Counted from the first letter of the stretch, positions 29,801 to 37,424 are shown. The stretch is DNA of 64,000 nucleotides from Luteimonas sp. MC1750 (GCF_016615955.1 NZ_CP067113.1:2604001-2668000), one strand, 5' to 3'. The notes: a model not told the origin generated them from the letters alone. A program made the numbers and translations.

Positions 29801-30476
29801 TCCCGGCATCGGCTTCGCGCTGGACGCGGCGCTGCCCGACCTGCAGATCACCGCGCCCTCCGGATGGGTCTGCGACGCCCCCACCGTAGCGGCCGGAGAG
29901 ACCACCGCCGCGTGCACCGCGGACGCCCTGGCCAGCGCGTCGGCCGCCGCGTTCACCGCCTCGGCGAACGCACCGCTGGCGGCCGACGGCGCCAGCGTCA
30001 CGCTCAGCGCCGCCGCCACCTCGCAGACCCGGGATCCGGATCCGGCCAACGACGGCGACTCGGCCAGCATCTCGGTGGATGCGGTCGCCGACCTCAGAAT
30101 CACCCTCAACGGATTCCCCGAGTACAGGCGCAACGGCCAGCAGCTGCGCTACTCCGTGCTCCTTTCCAACAGCGGACCGTCGCCCGCCATCGATCCGAAC
30201 GTGCACCTGGCGGCGACGCTGACCGCCGCACGGGTCACCGTCGTCACGCCGGAAGGCTGGTCATGCGCCCGTGCGCCTGGTCAGCGCTTCGCCGCCACCT
30301 GCACGACCGAACCCGGAATCATGTATCCGTCTGCAGCGGTTTTCCAACTCCTCGTCGACGGGTCCACGCGGATGATGCCGCCGCAGTTCCGGGTCTCGGC
30401 CGGCACCTCGTCGTCCTCGACCGACCCGGTCCCGGCGAACGACTCCCGCGAGCTCGACGTGCGGATGGTGCGCTGA
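26802..30476 (+). CDS. Secreted ExeM/NucH-family endonuclease with Calx-beta and C-terminal repeat domains
   Basis: A 1,224-residue exported protein. A signal peptide (MQPTPRRLALALALSAAIGG) is followed by a jelly-roll-like N-domain, a Calx-beta domain (about 240-350, NGSVAEGDSGPTEMFFQVSL), an OB-fold region, and an endonuclease/exonuclease/phosphatase domain from about 610. Catalytic marks are GVSEVENLGAL (about 670), LVVLGDFNAFEFND (about 834), QSLDHILVN (about 901) and RLSDHDPSVLM (about 946). The tail has two DUF11-like repeats with single disulfide pairs. Relatives degrade extracellular DNA for nutrient release or biofilm control. No GlyGly-CTERM anchor is seen. Confidence 0.9.
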   Translation: MQPTPRRLALALALSAAIGGAQADSSPQTLPFAQDWSDTALITANNDWSGVPGIIGFRGDGLASGTGANPQTILAPDAPGVVNVIANQANPNTNNTGGVAEFQVANPVVAFQGSGTARAPYIRIHLDTRGASAIQVSYLLRDLDSNADNSVQPVSLQYRVGGSGDFVNVPEAFVADASAGPSLTKDTPVSVTLPAAVDNQALVELRVMTADAVGSDEWIGIDDIRVVAGGGGGPVPVIGIGNGSVAEGDSGPTEMFFQVSLSQPAGPGGVSFNYATVDDTALAGADYVAKSGTANIAEGDMSVTLSVSVIGDTVVEPEETFGLVLSNINGALGGTLAGTGTIINDDFVIVPISAIQGPGATSPLVDQVVVTTGIVTARKSNGFFMQTPDGQDDGDEATSEGLFVFTAGAPGPEATVGHRVRVQGTVLEYIPAADPHQLPMTELGFATVAQLSTGHALPAPVVIDAQRASPDGGLDQLERFEGMRVTVPDAHVVAPTRGFTNESSATSTGNGQFAVVAAGLARPLREPGIQVPDPDPSGTTATAIPRWDFNSEVIAVDSDTIGAPQADVAAGCILTGDTLTGPLDYTFRRYTVYPEAELAIACDGLDQPRGAVLPGSDHASFATYNLQRFFDTVNDPVISEPVLTADAFAARLNKASLGIRAYMHSPDIIGVSEVENLGALQALAGRINADAVALGGPDPGYVAYLAEGNDVGGIDVGFLVKAGDIGATLPRVDVLSVEQVGKDATWTYEGTGESSLLNDRPPLVLDAVVNFADGRALPVTVVAVHQRSLNDVNSEDPAGTGTLGDRVRRKRQLQAEFLADLLQGLQADDPERNLVVLGDFNAFEFNDGHADVMGTVTGMPSADATTAVNGDGIDLVEPDLVNATWLMDPAERYSFVFENNAQSLDHILVNQATLASPLVESWAISHARLNADFPETARNDAGSAARLSDHDPSVLMLRLPALAFADMRAVVTAPQTAVPVAGRMTWQVTASNAGPDAARFPGIGFALDAALPDLQITAPSGWVCDAPTVAAGETTAACTADALASASAAAFTASANAPLAADGASVTLSAAATSQTRDPDPANDGDSASISVDAVADLRITLNGFPEYRRNGQQLRYSVLLSNSGPSPAIDPNVHLAATLTAARVTVVTPEGWSCARAPGQRFAATCTTEPGIMYPSAAVFQLLVDGSTRMMPPQFRVSAGTSSSSTDPVPANDSRELDVRMVR

Positions 30477-30480
30477 TCGA

Positions 30481-30530
30481 GCGCCGGCCCGCCAGGAGCC
30501 ATGGCCGCGGCCGTGGCTCCGGCGGGCGCC
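30481..30530 (+). terminator. Large imperfect hairpin after the nuclease gene
   Basis: Starting 5 bp after the nuclease stop, an imperfect stem of nearly 20 bp centres on GCCATGGCCGCGGCCGTGGC. There is no T-run, so it may act as a Rho-dependent or attenuating hairpin rather than a classical terminator. It separates the nuclease from the E1alpha gene. Confidence 0.5.
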
Positions 30531-30594
30531 ACGCGCCTCTGGCCGTGGGGCATCGCTTGCCGCAGCGCGCAAAGACCCCTGTGCACCCTGCGGG

Positions 30595-30600
30595 TATCAT
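30595..30600 (+). promoter_or_regulatory. Putative -10 element of the 2-oxoacid dehydrogenase operon
   Basis: TATCAT, 36 bp before the E1alpha ATG, is the best -10 match in the 160-bp gap and sits at a sensible distance. No good -35 hexamer lies 16-18 bp upstream, so an activator or extended contacts may be needed. Weak call. Confidence 0.35.
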
Positions 30601-30635
30601 GTCCGGCTCCCGTGGATGACCGAGCACGTGACCGC

Positions 30636-31709
30636 ATGAGCGTTGCCGCTAGCTTCGAGATCGAATACCTCCAGTACCTTGGCCCGGATGGCACCCTGGT
30701 GGCCGAGCTGCCGCCCGAGGCACCCACGGCCGCCGACATCCTGCCGCTGTTCAGGCAGATGCTGCTGGTGCGCACCTTCGACGCCAAGGCCATCGCCCTG
30801 CAGCGCACCGGCAAGCTCGGCACCTACGCCGCGTGCCTCGGGCACGAGGCGACCCACGTCGGCATCGGCGCCTCGATGCGCCCCGAGGACGTGTTCGCGC
30901 CCAGCTACCGCGAGTACGGCGCGCAGTTCATGCGCGGGGTGAAGCCGCGCGAGGTGCTGATGTACTGGGGCGGCGACGAGCGCGGCAACGACTTCTCCGG
31001 CCCGAAGCACGACTTCCCGTGGTGCGTGCCGATCTCGACCCAGTGCCTGCACGCGGCGGGCTCCGCGCTCGCGTTCAAGCTTCGCGGCGAGGACCGCGTG
31101 GCCGTGACCTGCTGCGGCGACGGCGGCTCGTCCAAGACCGACACCTACGCCGCGATCAACTCGGCCGGCGCGTATGCGCTGCCCTTCATCCAGTGCATCA
31201 TCAACAACGGCTGGGCGATCTCGGTGCCGCGCAAGGCCCAGACCGGGGCGAAGACCCTGGCGCAGAAGGGCCTGGCCGGTGGCCTGCACTGCCTGCAGGT
31301 GGACGGCAACGACCTGTTCGCCGTGCTCGAGGGCATGCGCCGCGCCATGGAGCGCGCGCGCTCGGGCGGCGGCGGCAGCGTGATCGAGTTCATGACCTAT
31401 CGCCTGCATGACCACACCACCGCCGACGACGCCCGCCGCTACCGCGACGAGGCCGAGGTCAAGGACGGCTGGACCCGCGACCCGATGACCCGCCTGCGCA
31501 CCTGGCTCACCGCCCAGGGCGCGTGGGACGAGGCGCAGGAAAAGGCCTGGATCGAGGAATGCGGCCAGATGGTCGACGTCGAAATCAACGCCTACCTGGA
31601 GAGCAAGGTGCAGCCCGTGGAAGCCATGTTCGACTACCTCTACGCCGATCCGCCGGCCGACCTGCTCGAGCAGCGCGCCGCCGCCATCGCCCTGGAGAAG
31701 CGTTCGTGA
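30636..31709 (+). CDS. 2-oxoacid dehydrogenase E1 alpha (branched-chain or pyruvate type)
   Basis: A 357-residue thiamine-diphosphate enzyme subunit. The ThDP/Mg2+ motif runs from CCGDGGSSKTDTYAAINSAG to FIQCIINNGW (GDG...NN). PSYREYGAQFMRGVKPREVLMYWGGDERGN matches the branched-chain (BkdA1) and Pdh alpha lineage. It decarboxylates the 2-oxoacid together with E1 beta. Iso-branched fatty acids are major lipids in xanthomonads and need branched acyl-CoA primers, which favours a branched-chain role, but pyruvate cannot be excluded. It overlaps the next gene by 4 bp. Confidence 0.92.
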   Translation: MSVAASFEIEYLQYLGPDGTLVAELPPEAPTAADILPLFRQMLLVRTFDAKAIALQRTGKLGTYAACLGHEATHVGIGASMRPEDVFAPSYREYGAQFMRGVKPREVLMYWGGDERGNDFSGPKHDFPWCVPISTQCLHAAGSALAFKLRGEDRVAVTCCGDGGSSKTDTYAAINSAGAYALPFIQCIINNGWAISVPRKAQTGAKTLAQKGLAGGLHCLQVDGNDLFAVLEGMRRAMERARSGGGGSVIEFMTYRLHDHTTADDARRYRDEAEVKDGWTRDPMTRLRTWLTAQGAWDEAQEKAWIEECGQMVDVEINAYLESKVQPVEAMFDYLYADPPADLLEQRAAAIALEKRS

Positions 31710-32713
31710 GCGCCGTTGCGAAGGACGCGGCACCGGCCGCGATCACCCTGATCGAAGCCGTTACCCAGGCGCTCGCCTACGAGATGCGCAACGACGCCTC
31801 GGTCGTGGTGCTGGGCGAGGACGTCGGCGTCAACGGCGGCGTGTTCCGCGCCACCGCGGGCCTGCATGCCGAGTTCGGCGACCAGCGCGTGATCGACACC
31901 CCGCTGGACGAGACCACCATCGCCGGCCTGACCGTCGGCATGGCCGCGCAGGGCATGCGCCCGGTGGCCGAGGCCCAGTTCGACGGCTTCGTCTATCCCA
32001 TGCTCGACCACATCATCTGCCACGCCGCGCGCTTCCGTTACCGCACGCGCGGCCGGCTCACCTGCCCGATGGTGCTGCGGGTGCCGTGGGGCGGCGGCAT
32101 CCGCGCGCCCGAGCACCACTCCGAGGCCAACGAGGCGCTGTTCACCAACGTCCCGGGCCTGCGCGTCGTGCTGCCCTCGTCGCCCGCGCGTGCCTACGGC
32201 CTGCTGCTGGCCGCGATCCGCGAAGAGGATCCGGTGATCTTCTTCGAGCCCAAGCGCATCTACCGCCAGTACAAGGAAGTGGTGCCGGACGACGGCGAGG
32301 CGCTGCCGCTGGACGTGTGCTTCGTGCTGCGCGACGGCACCGACCTGACCCTGGTGACCTGGGGTGCGCAGGTGAAGGAGACGCTGGAGGCCGCCGAGGC
32401 GCTGGCGAAGGACGGCATCAGCGCCGAGGTGATCGACGTCGCCACGCTGAAGCCGCTGGACTTCGCCACGATCGCCGAGTCGGTCGCCAAGACGGGCCGC
32501 TGCGTGATCGTGCACGAGGCGCCCAAGACCGCGGGCTTCGGCGGCGAGATCGCCGCGCGCCTGGCCGAGGAATGCATCTACGACCTGCTGGCACCGGTCG
32601 AGCGCGTCACCGGCTACGACACCCACATCCCGCTGTTCCGGCTGGAAATGAAGTACCTGCCGAGCGTCGACAAGATCGTCGCCGCGGCGAAGCGGGCGAT
32701 GGCGGCGGGCTGA
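31706..32713 (+). CDS. 2-oxoacid dehydrogenase E1 beta
   Basis: A 335-residue transketolase-like subunit with GTG start in the E1alpha stop (GTGA). ITLIEAVTQALAYEMRNDASVVVLGEDVGVNGGVFRAT is the typical opening. RVPWGGGIRAPEHHSEANEALF contains the conserved His pair, and VIDVATLKPLDFATI with VHEAPKTAGFGGEI completes the C-terminal domain. It forms the alpha2beta2 E1 with the previous product. Confidence 0.95.
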   Translation: MSAVAKDAAPAAITLIEAVTQALAYEMRNDASVVVLGEDVGVNGGVFRATAGLHAEFGDQRVIDTPLDETTIAGLTVGMAAQGMRPVAEAQFDGFVYPMLDHIICHAARFRYRTRGRLTCPMVLRVPWGGGIRAPEHHSEANEALFTNVPGLRVVLPSSPARAYGLLLAAIREEDPVIFFEPKRIYRQYKEVVPDDGEALPLDVCFVLRDGTDLTLVTWGAQVKETLEAAEALAKDGISAEVIDVATLKPLDFATIAESVAKTGRCVIVHEAPKTAGFGGEIAARLAEECIYDLLAPVERVTGYDTHIPLFRLEMKYLPSVDKIVAAAKRAMAAG

Positions 32714-32857
32714 GCCCGCACCACTTCCGCACGCGTCACGGCGCGGCCCGCGGGCCGCGCCCTGCACCATCAAGCACGGCGGTCCGCGACACCGAACAGG
32801 CAGCGCGACCGCGCCAGGCACAACCGCTCCCACGAGCACCGGATTCCCGAGGACACC
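32714..32857 (+). other. 144-bp gap between E1beta and E2 with a GC hairpin
   Basis: No gene is present. A strong self-complementary block, GGCGCGGCCCGCGGGCCGCGCC, at about 32740-32761 follows the E1beta stop and may pause transcription or protect the 3' end. E2 is preceded by GAGGACACC, so it has its own ribosome site. Confidence 0.5.
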
Positions 32858-34348
32858 ATGGCCGACAAGAAGACCTTCCACCTCCCCGACCTCGGCGAGG
32901 GCCTGCCCGACGCGACCATCGTCGAATGGTTCGTCAACGTGGGCGACACCGTGCGCCTGGACGAGAACCTGGTGTCGATGGAAACCGCCAAGGCCGTGGT
33001 CGAGGTGCCCTCGCCGGTCTCGGGCAAGGTGCTGAAGCTGGCCGGCGCCGCGGGCGACGTCGTGATCACCGGCGCGATGCTGGCCGAATTCGAGATCGAC
33101 CCGAGCCTGCCGCAGCGTGCCGAAGGCCAGGACACGGGCCACCACCACGGTGGCGGACACGGCGTCGGCAGCCAGGATCCCGCGCCGGACGACCGCGTGG
33201 TCGCCTCGGACGAAGGCGGCGCGATCGAGGAATCCGGCGAACCGGCACCGCAGGCCGCCGCGAGCGGCGAGCGCGCCGACAGCGGCACCGTGGTCGGCGC
33301 GATGCAGTCCTCCGACGCCGTGCGCAGCGAACAGGCCGTGGCCGTGGGTGGCGTGCGCGCGGTGCCCGCCGTCCGCGCGCAGGCGCGCAAGCTCAAGGTC
33401 GACCTGAGCCGCGTGCGCGGCACCGGCACCGATGGCACGGTGACCATGGCCGACGTGAAGCGTGCGGCCGCCGACGGCAGCGCCGCGATCGGTGCCGGCG
33501 GTGGCGGTGGCGGTGGCGGTGCCGGCCGCTCCGGCTCCGGCGCTGGCGCTGGCGCTGTGGGAGCGGCTACAGCCGCGATCCCCGCAGCACCGATCGCGGC
33601 CATGGCCGCTCCTACAGGAGGAGCCGCTGCAAGCCGCGCCGCCTCCGAGCGCACCGCGCTCTCGGCCTCCGGCAAGCCGATGCGCACCCAGCCGCCAGGC
33701 GTCACCGCCAGCGGCCAGCCGGAGCAGCTCAAGGGCGTGCGCCGCAACATGGCCCGGGTCATGGCCGCAGCCCACGCGCAGGTGGTGCCGACCACCCTGG
33801 TCGACGACGCCGACCTGCACGCCTGGTCCGGCAAGCAGGACATCACCGCGCGCCTGATCCGCGCCATCTGCACCGCAGCGAAAACCGTGCCGGCGCTCAA
33901 TGCCTGGTTCGACGGCCAGAACCTGACCCGCACCCTGCACCCGCAGGTCGACATCGGCATCGCCGTGGACACCGACGACGGCCTGTTCGTCCCGGCGCTG
34001 CGCAACGCCGACGTGCTCGACGCGGCCGGCATCCGCACCGGCATCCAGCGCCTGCGCGCCCAGGTCGAGGATCGCAGCATCCCGGCCAGCGAGCTGTCGG
34101 GCTACACCATCAGCCTGTCCAACTTCGGCATGTTCGCCGGCCGCTACGCGACCCCGGTCGTGGTGCCGCCGTGCGTGGCCATCGTCGGCGCGGGCAAGCT
34201 GAGCCAGGACGTGGTCGCGGTGATCGGTGGCATCGAGATGCACCGCCGCATGCCGATCTCGCTGACCTTCGACCACCGCGCCGCCACCGGCGGCGAGGCC
34301 GCGCGCTTCCTCAAGGCGATCCTCGACGACCTGGCGCTGCCGAACTGA
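32858..34348 (+). CDS. 2-oxoacid dehydrogenase E2, dihydrolipoyl acyltransferase
   Basis: A 496-residue E2. The lipoyl domain (1-80) carries the modified lysine in METAKAVVEV (K45). A His-rich stretch (GHHHGGGHG) follows, then a subunit-binding domain (VRAVPAVRAQARKLKVDLSRVRGTG, about 168-192) and a Gly/Ala linker that contains a translated REP doublet (about residues 233-253). The catalytic domain runs from about 285 to the end. The active-site motif reads DHRAATGG: the His is kept but the usual Asp of HxxxDG is Thr, which I recall from related Legionella-type E2s. No E3 gene is adjacent. Confidence 0.93.
   Translation: MADKKTFHLPDLGEGLPDATIVEWFVNVGDTVRLDENLVSMETAKAVVEVPSPVSGKVLKLAGAAGDVVITGAMLAEFEIDPSLPQRAEGQDTGHHHGGGHGVGSQDPAPDDRVVASDEGGAIEESGEPAPQAAASGERADSGTVVGAMQSSDAVRSEQAVAVGGVRAVPAVRAQARKLKVDLSRVRGTGTDGTVTMADVKRAAADGSAAIGAGGGGGGGGAGRSGSGAGAGAVGAATAAIPAAPIAAMAAPTGGAAASRAASERTALSASGKPMRTQPPGVTASGQPEQLKGVRRNMARVMAAAHAQVVPTTLVDDADLHAWSGKQDITARLIRAICTAAKTVPALNAWFDGQNLTRTLHPQVDIGIAVDTDDGLFVPALRNADVLDAAGIRTGIQRLRAQVEDRSIPASELSGYTISLSNFGMFAGRYATPVVVPPCVAIVGAGKLSQDVVAVIGGIEMHRRMPISLTFDHRAATGGEAARFLKAILDDLALPN
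33555..33617. repeat. Complete REP doublet (REPIN) inside the E2 coding sequence
   Basis: Two 26-bp REP units in inverted orientation (33555-33580 and 33592-33617) are separated by 11 bp. Both match the intergenic copies at 21295 and 34815 at nearly every base. The total of 63 bp is 21 codons and is read in frame as an Ala/Pro-rich part of the E2 linker. Confidence 0.93.
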
Positions 34349-34420
34349 GGCACCCGCGGCGGCACTTGCCGCCGCCACCGGCCCGGGCGGAGGATCGGAC
34401 ACCCCGCCCCGGAGCCTGAC

Positions 34421-34804
34421 ATGGCCCACCGCAGCCGCCTGTCGACCTTCGTCCTCGACTGCCACGTCGAGGACCTCGCGCCACACGTGGAATTCTGGAG
34501 CCAGGCGCTCGGCAAGCCGGTGGCGGCTGCCGACGAGGACGGCGATGGCCGCTATGCGCGGCTGTCGACGGACTCGGACGAGCCGGTCCTGCTGCTGCAG
34601 AAGGTCGACCACGGCAGCCGCATCCACCTCGACATCGAAACCGACGACGTCGAGGCCGAGGCCGGCCGGCTGGAGCGCCTGGGCGCGAAGCGCGTTCGCA
34701 AGGTCCACACCTGGTGGGTGATGGAGGCGCCCAGCGGCCACCGGTTCTGCGTGGTGCGGCAGCAGCGTGAGCCCTTCGGGCCGCACGTCAACCGGTGGGA
34801 ATGA
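34421..34804 (+). CDS. VOC-family (glyoxalase/bleomycin-resistance-like) protein
   Basis: A 127-residue single VOC domain pair. It opens with STFVLDCHVEDLAPHVEFWSQALGKPV, and the second beta-alpha module is HLDIETDDVEAEAGRLERLGAKRV followed by MEAPSGHRFCVVR. His-43-like and Glu-type metal ligands may be H73 and E101, but the metal is uncertain. It lies 72 bp after E2 and could share its transcript. No substrate can be proposed. Confidence 0.85.
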   Translation: MAHRSRLSTFVLDCHVEDLAPHVEFWSQALGKPVAAADEDGDGRYARLSTDSDEPVLLLQKVDHGSRIHLDIETDDVEAEAGRLERLGAKRVRKVHTWWVMEAPSGHRFCVVRQQREPFGPHVNRWE

Positions 34805-34814
34805 CCCAAGTCCG

Positions 34815-34840
34815 GATCGCGGCCGTGGCCGCTCCTACAG
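34815..34840 (-). repeat. REP unit overlapping the 3' end of the metallo-hydrolase gene
   Basis: A 26-bp REP in minus orientation, CTGTAGGAGCGGCCACGGCC followed by GCGATC. Its TAG is the stop codon of the metallo-beta-lactamase-fold gene (34835-34837), so the REP supplies the end of that reading frame and a hairpin right after it. Confidence 0.9.
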
Positions 34841-35782
34841 GGGTGTGGCGCGCCGGCCTTGCCGGTCGAGCCACACCGCCAGTCCCTGCGCGTTGAGCTC
34901 GATGTCCATTTCCAGCAGTTCCGGCACCCGCCGCTCCGGATCCGCCACGCCGTGGATGCGCGCGCGGTCGACGTAAAGCCGGGTCAGCGCGCGCACCAGC
35001 GCCGCATGCCGGTCGGGCGCATCGGCCAGGAACTGCGCCAGCGCGACCATCGCGTCGACCTGCTCGACCAGGCGCAGCCCGACGCGCTGCACATCGCCGG
35101 CCACGGTGCCGAAGTGGGTCAGGTGGCAGGCCAGCGGTCGGGTCGCCAGCAGCCGCCGGATCGAATCCTTCATCTGCAGCGGGTCGAACTGCACCGGCGA
35201 GGTGGTGGGGATCGCGAACGGCCGCCCGCCGACGTCGAACTCGCGGTACGAGATCCCGAAGGCGTCTCCGGTGAACCAGGCGCGGCTGCGTTCGTCCCAG
35301 ACCGAGAGGTGGTGCAACGCATGCCCGGGCGTGTGCGCCAGCAGGAGCGGACGGCCGGCGAGTTCGACGACCTCGCCGTCCGCCGCGGCGCGCACGCGCT
35401 CCGCAGGCGCCGGCACCAGGCTGCCGTAGGACCGCTCGAACAGCGCATCGCCGTAGACCTGGCGTGCGCTGGCAGTGAGCCTGGCCGGATCGACCAGGTG
35501 CGGCGCGCCGCGCGGATGTACCACCAGGGTGGCCGTTGGCAGCTCGCGCAGCAGCGCGCCGGCGCCACCGGCGTGGTCGAGGTGCACGTGGGTGGCGATG
35601 ACGTAATCGACCGCGTCGTGCGCAACGCCGGCGGCGTCCAGCGCGGCCAGCATGCGAGGCACGCTGTGCAGGGTGCCGCAGTCGATGAAGGCGGCGCGCC
35701 CCTGCTCGACCACCAGCCATGCGGCGCAGAACGCCGGGCGATCGCCGAAGCCGGTATCGACGAGGATGACGTCGCCGCTCAC
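34835..35782 (-). CDS. Metallo-beta-lactamase fold hydrolase
   Basis: A 315-residue MBL protein with GTG start. The first metal motif is ATHVHLDHAGG (HxHxDH, residues 65-70), the next ligand is in HTPGHALHHL (H154), then TGDAFG (D173) and HLTHFG (H223), so the dinuclear site is complete. The C-terminal 80 residues are helical. It overlaps the small membrane-protein gene by 4 bp (GTGA), which itself overlaps trpS. Such proteins include glyoxalase-II-like and lactonase-like enzymes; the substrate is unknown. The last codon and stop lie in a REP unit. Confidence 0.88.
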   Translation of the reverse strand: MSGDVILVDTGFGDRPAFCAAWLVVEQGRAAFIDCGTLHSVPRMLAALDAAGVAHDAVDYVIATHVHLDHAGGAGALLRELPTATLVVHPRGAPHLVDPARLTASARQVYGDALFERSYGSLVPAPAERVRAAADGEVVELAGRPLLLAHTPGHALHHLSVWDERSRAWFTGDAFGISYREFDVGGRPFAIPTTSPVQFDPLQMKDSIRRLLATRPLACHLTHFGTVAGDVQRVGLRLVEQVDAMVALAQFLADAPDRHAALVRALTRLYVDRARIHGVADPERRVPELLEMDIELNAQGLAVWLDRQGRRATPL

Positions 35783-36102
35783 GCCACCGGCGTCCGCCGC
35801 CGGCCGAACAGCAGCGCGCGCACCAGCACCGCGACCAGCAGCGCGCCCAGGAAGACTCCGTAGCCGAGCGCGGTCGCCAGGATGTGCTTCCACATCCGGC
35901 CATGCGCGGGATCGGCGATGTCCTGCACCCAGTACAGGCTGGCCACGAAGGCGGCCAGCGACAGCAGCAGCGCCACGACGTCGTAGAGCCGGCGCGCGGC
36001 GCCGCGTGGCTCGCGCGGCCAGAACCAGAACAGCGTCGCCAGGATCAGGAACCAGGGCAGGAACAGGATCAGGGTGAGGTTGGCCTCGAGCAGGGGGTTC
36101 AT
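35779..36102 (-). CDS. Small inner-membrane protein of unknown function
   Basis: A 107-residue protein with three hydrophobic segments (LTLILFLPWFLILATLFWFW, a central LLLSLAAFVASLYWV, and GYGVFLGALLVAVLVRALLF) and a basic C-terminus FGRRRTPVA. Its ATG overlaps the trpS stop (ATGA) and its stop overlaps the MBL-fold start (GTGA). I do not recognise a named family. The arrangement suggests co-translation of three unrelated-looking proteins. Confidence 0.8.
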   Translation of the reverse strand: MNPLLEANLTLILFLPWFLILATLFWFWPREPRGAARRLYDVVALLLSLAAFVASLYWVQDIADPAHGRMWKHILATALGYGVFLGALLVAVLVRALLFGRRRTPVA

Positions 36103-37424
36103 CCGCCCTCACCCGCGAAGCGCTCCAGCGCGCCCAGCACGTCGTCGACGTCCACGCCCTCGGCCACCGCGCCGACCGCGGCATCGTCCAGCCACATGCG
36201 CCGGTTCGCGTCCACGCGCGGCGCCGCGGCGCCCGACTTCAGCAGGCCGACGATGCGCCCGGCATCGCGCGGCGACGCGAAGCCGTCGCCCTGCAGCAGC
36301 AGACGGTCGCCGTCGACGAGCTTGAAGTGGAAGCGGCCGTCGGCTTCGCGGTACTGCTTGAACACCGGCAGGGCGGGCTTCGATGCGTCGGCCACGCCGG
36401 CCTCGACGCGCGTTGCCAGCGACAGGTCGCGCAGCCCCACCGCGTCGCGCAGGCGCGCCAGGAAGGGCCGTGCCTGCTCGTCGCGCAGGCGCTCGCCACC
36501 CCTGCGCAGCAGCCGCTCGAGTCCCGCGGGGTCGGCGACCAGGGCCTGGTAACGCTCGCGCAGCGGCGCCAGCTCGGCATCGATGCGTTCGAACAGCCGG
36601 GCCTTGGCCTCGCCCCAGGCGATGCCCCCGGCGAAGGCGGCGCGCATGGCTTCGGCCTCGTCGCGATCGGCAAAGGCCTGATAGAGCTGGAACAGGGCCG
36701 AGCCCGCGGTCTCCTTCGGCTCGCCCGGCGCGCGCGAATCGGTGACGATCGAGAACACCAGCCGGCGCAGCTCGTCGCGCGGCGCGAACAGCGGGATCAC
36801 GTTGTCGTAGCTCTTGGACATCTTGCGGCCGTCGAGGCCGGGCAGCGTCGCGACCTGCTCCTCCACCAGCGCCTCCGGCAGGGTGAAGTGCTCGCCGTAG
36901 ATGTGGTTGAAGCGCTGCGCGAAGTCACGCGCCATCTCGATGTGCTGGACCTGGTCGCGGCCGACCGGGACGCGGTGGGCGTTGAACAGCAGGATGTCGG
37001 CGGCCATCAGCACCGGATACATGTACAGCCCCGCGGTCACCCCGGCGTCGTCGTCCACGCCTTCGGCGCGGTTGCGGTCGACCGCCGCCTTGTAGGCATG
37101 CGCGCGGTTGAGCAGGCCCTTGCCGGCGACGCAGGTCAGCAGCCAGGTCAGCTCGGTGGTCTCGGGGACATCGGACTGGCGATAGAACGCCACCGTGTCC
37201 GGATCCAGCCCGCAGGCGATCCAGCTCGCCGCGATCTCCAGCGTCGAGCGCTGCACGCGCAGCGGATCCTGGGTGCTGATCAGCGCGTGGTAGTCGGCGA
37301 GGAAGAAGAAGCTCTCGGTGCCGGCCGCCGACGCGGCCGCGACCGCCGGACGGATCGCGCCGACATAGTTGCCGAGATGGGGAACGCCGGTGGGCTTGAT
37401 GCCGGTGAGGACGCGCAGGCTCAT
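36099..37424 (-). CDS. trpS: Tryptophanyl-tRNA synthetase
   Basis: A 441-residue class I synthetase. GIKPTGVPHLGNYVGAI holds the HIGH-like motif (PHLGN), GRKMSKSYDN is the KMSKS loop, and AHAYKAAVDRN and YPVLMAADILLFNAHRVPVGRDQ are conserved in TrpRS. It is longer than the usual 330 residues because of an extra C-terminal domain of about 80 residues (LPVFKQYREADGRFHFKLVDGDRLLLQGDGF), a form found in xanthomonads. ATG 37424 starts directly at the conserved MSLRVLTGIKPTG. Confidence 0.96.
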   Translation of the reverse strand: MSLRVLTGIKPTGVPHLGNYVGAIRPAVAAASAAGTESFFFLADYHALISTQDPLRVQRSTLEIAASWIACGLDPDTVAFYRQSDVPETTELTWLLTCVAGKGLLNRAHAYKAAVDRNRAEGVDDDAGVTAGLYMYPVLMAADILLFNAHRVPVGRDQVQHIEMARDFAQRFNHIYGEHFTLPEALVEEQVATLPGLDGRKMSKSYDNVIPLFAPRDELRRLVFSIVTDSRAPGEPKETAGSALFQLYQAFADRDEAEAMRAAFAGGIAWGEAKARLFERIDAELAPLRERYQALVADPAGLERLLRRGGERLRDEQARPFLARLRDAVGLRDLSLATRVEAGVADASKPALPVFKQYREADGRFHFKLVDGDRLLLQGDGFASPRDAGRIVGLLKSGAAAPRVDANRRMWLDDAAVGAVAEGVDVDDVLGALERFAGEGG

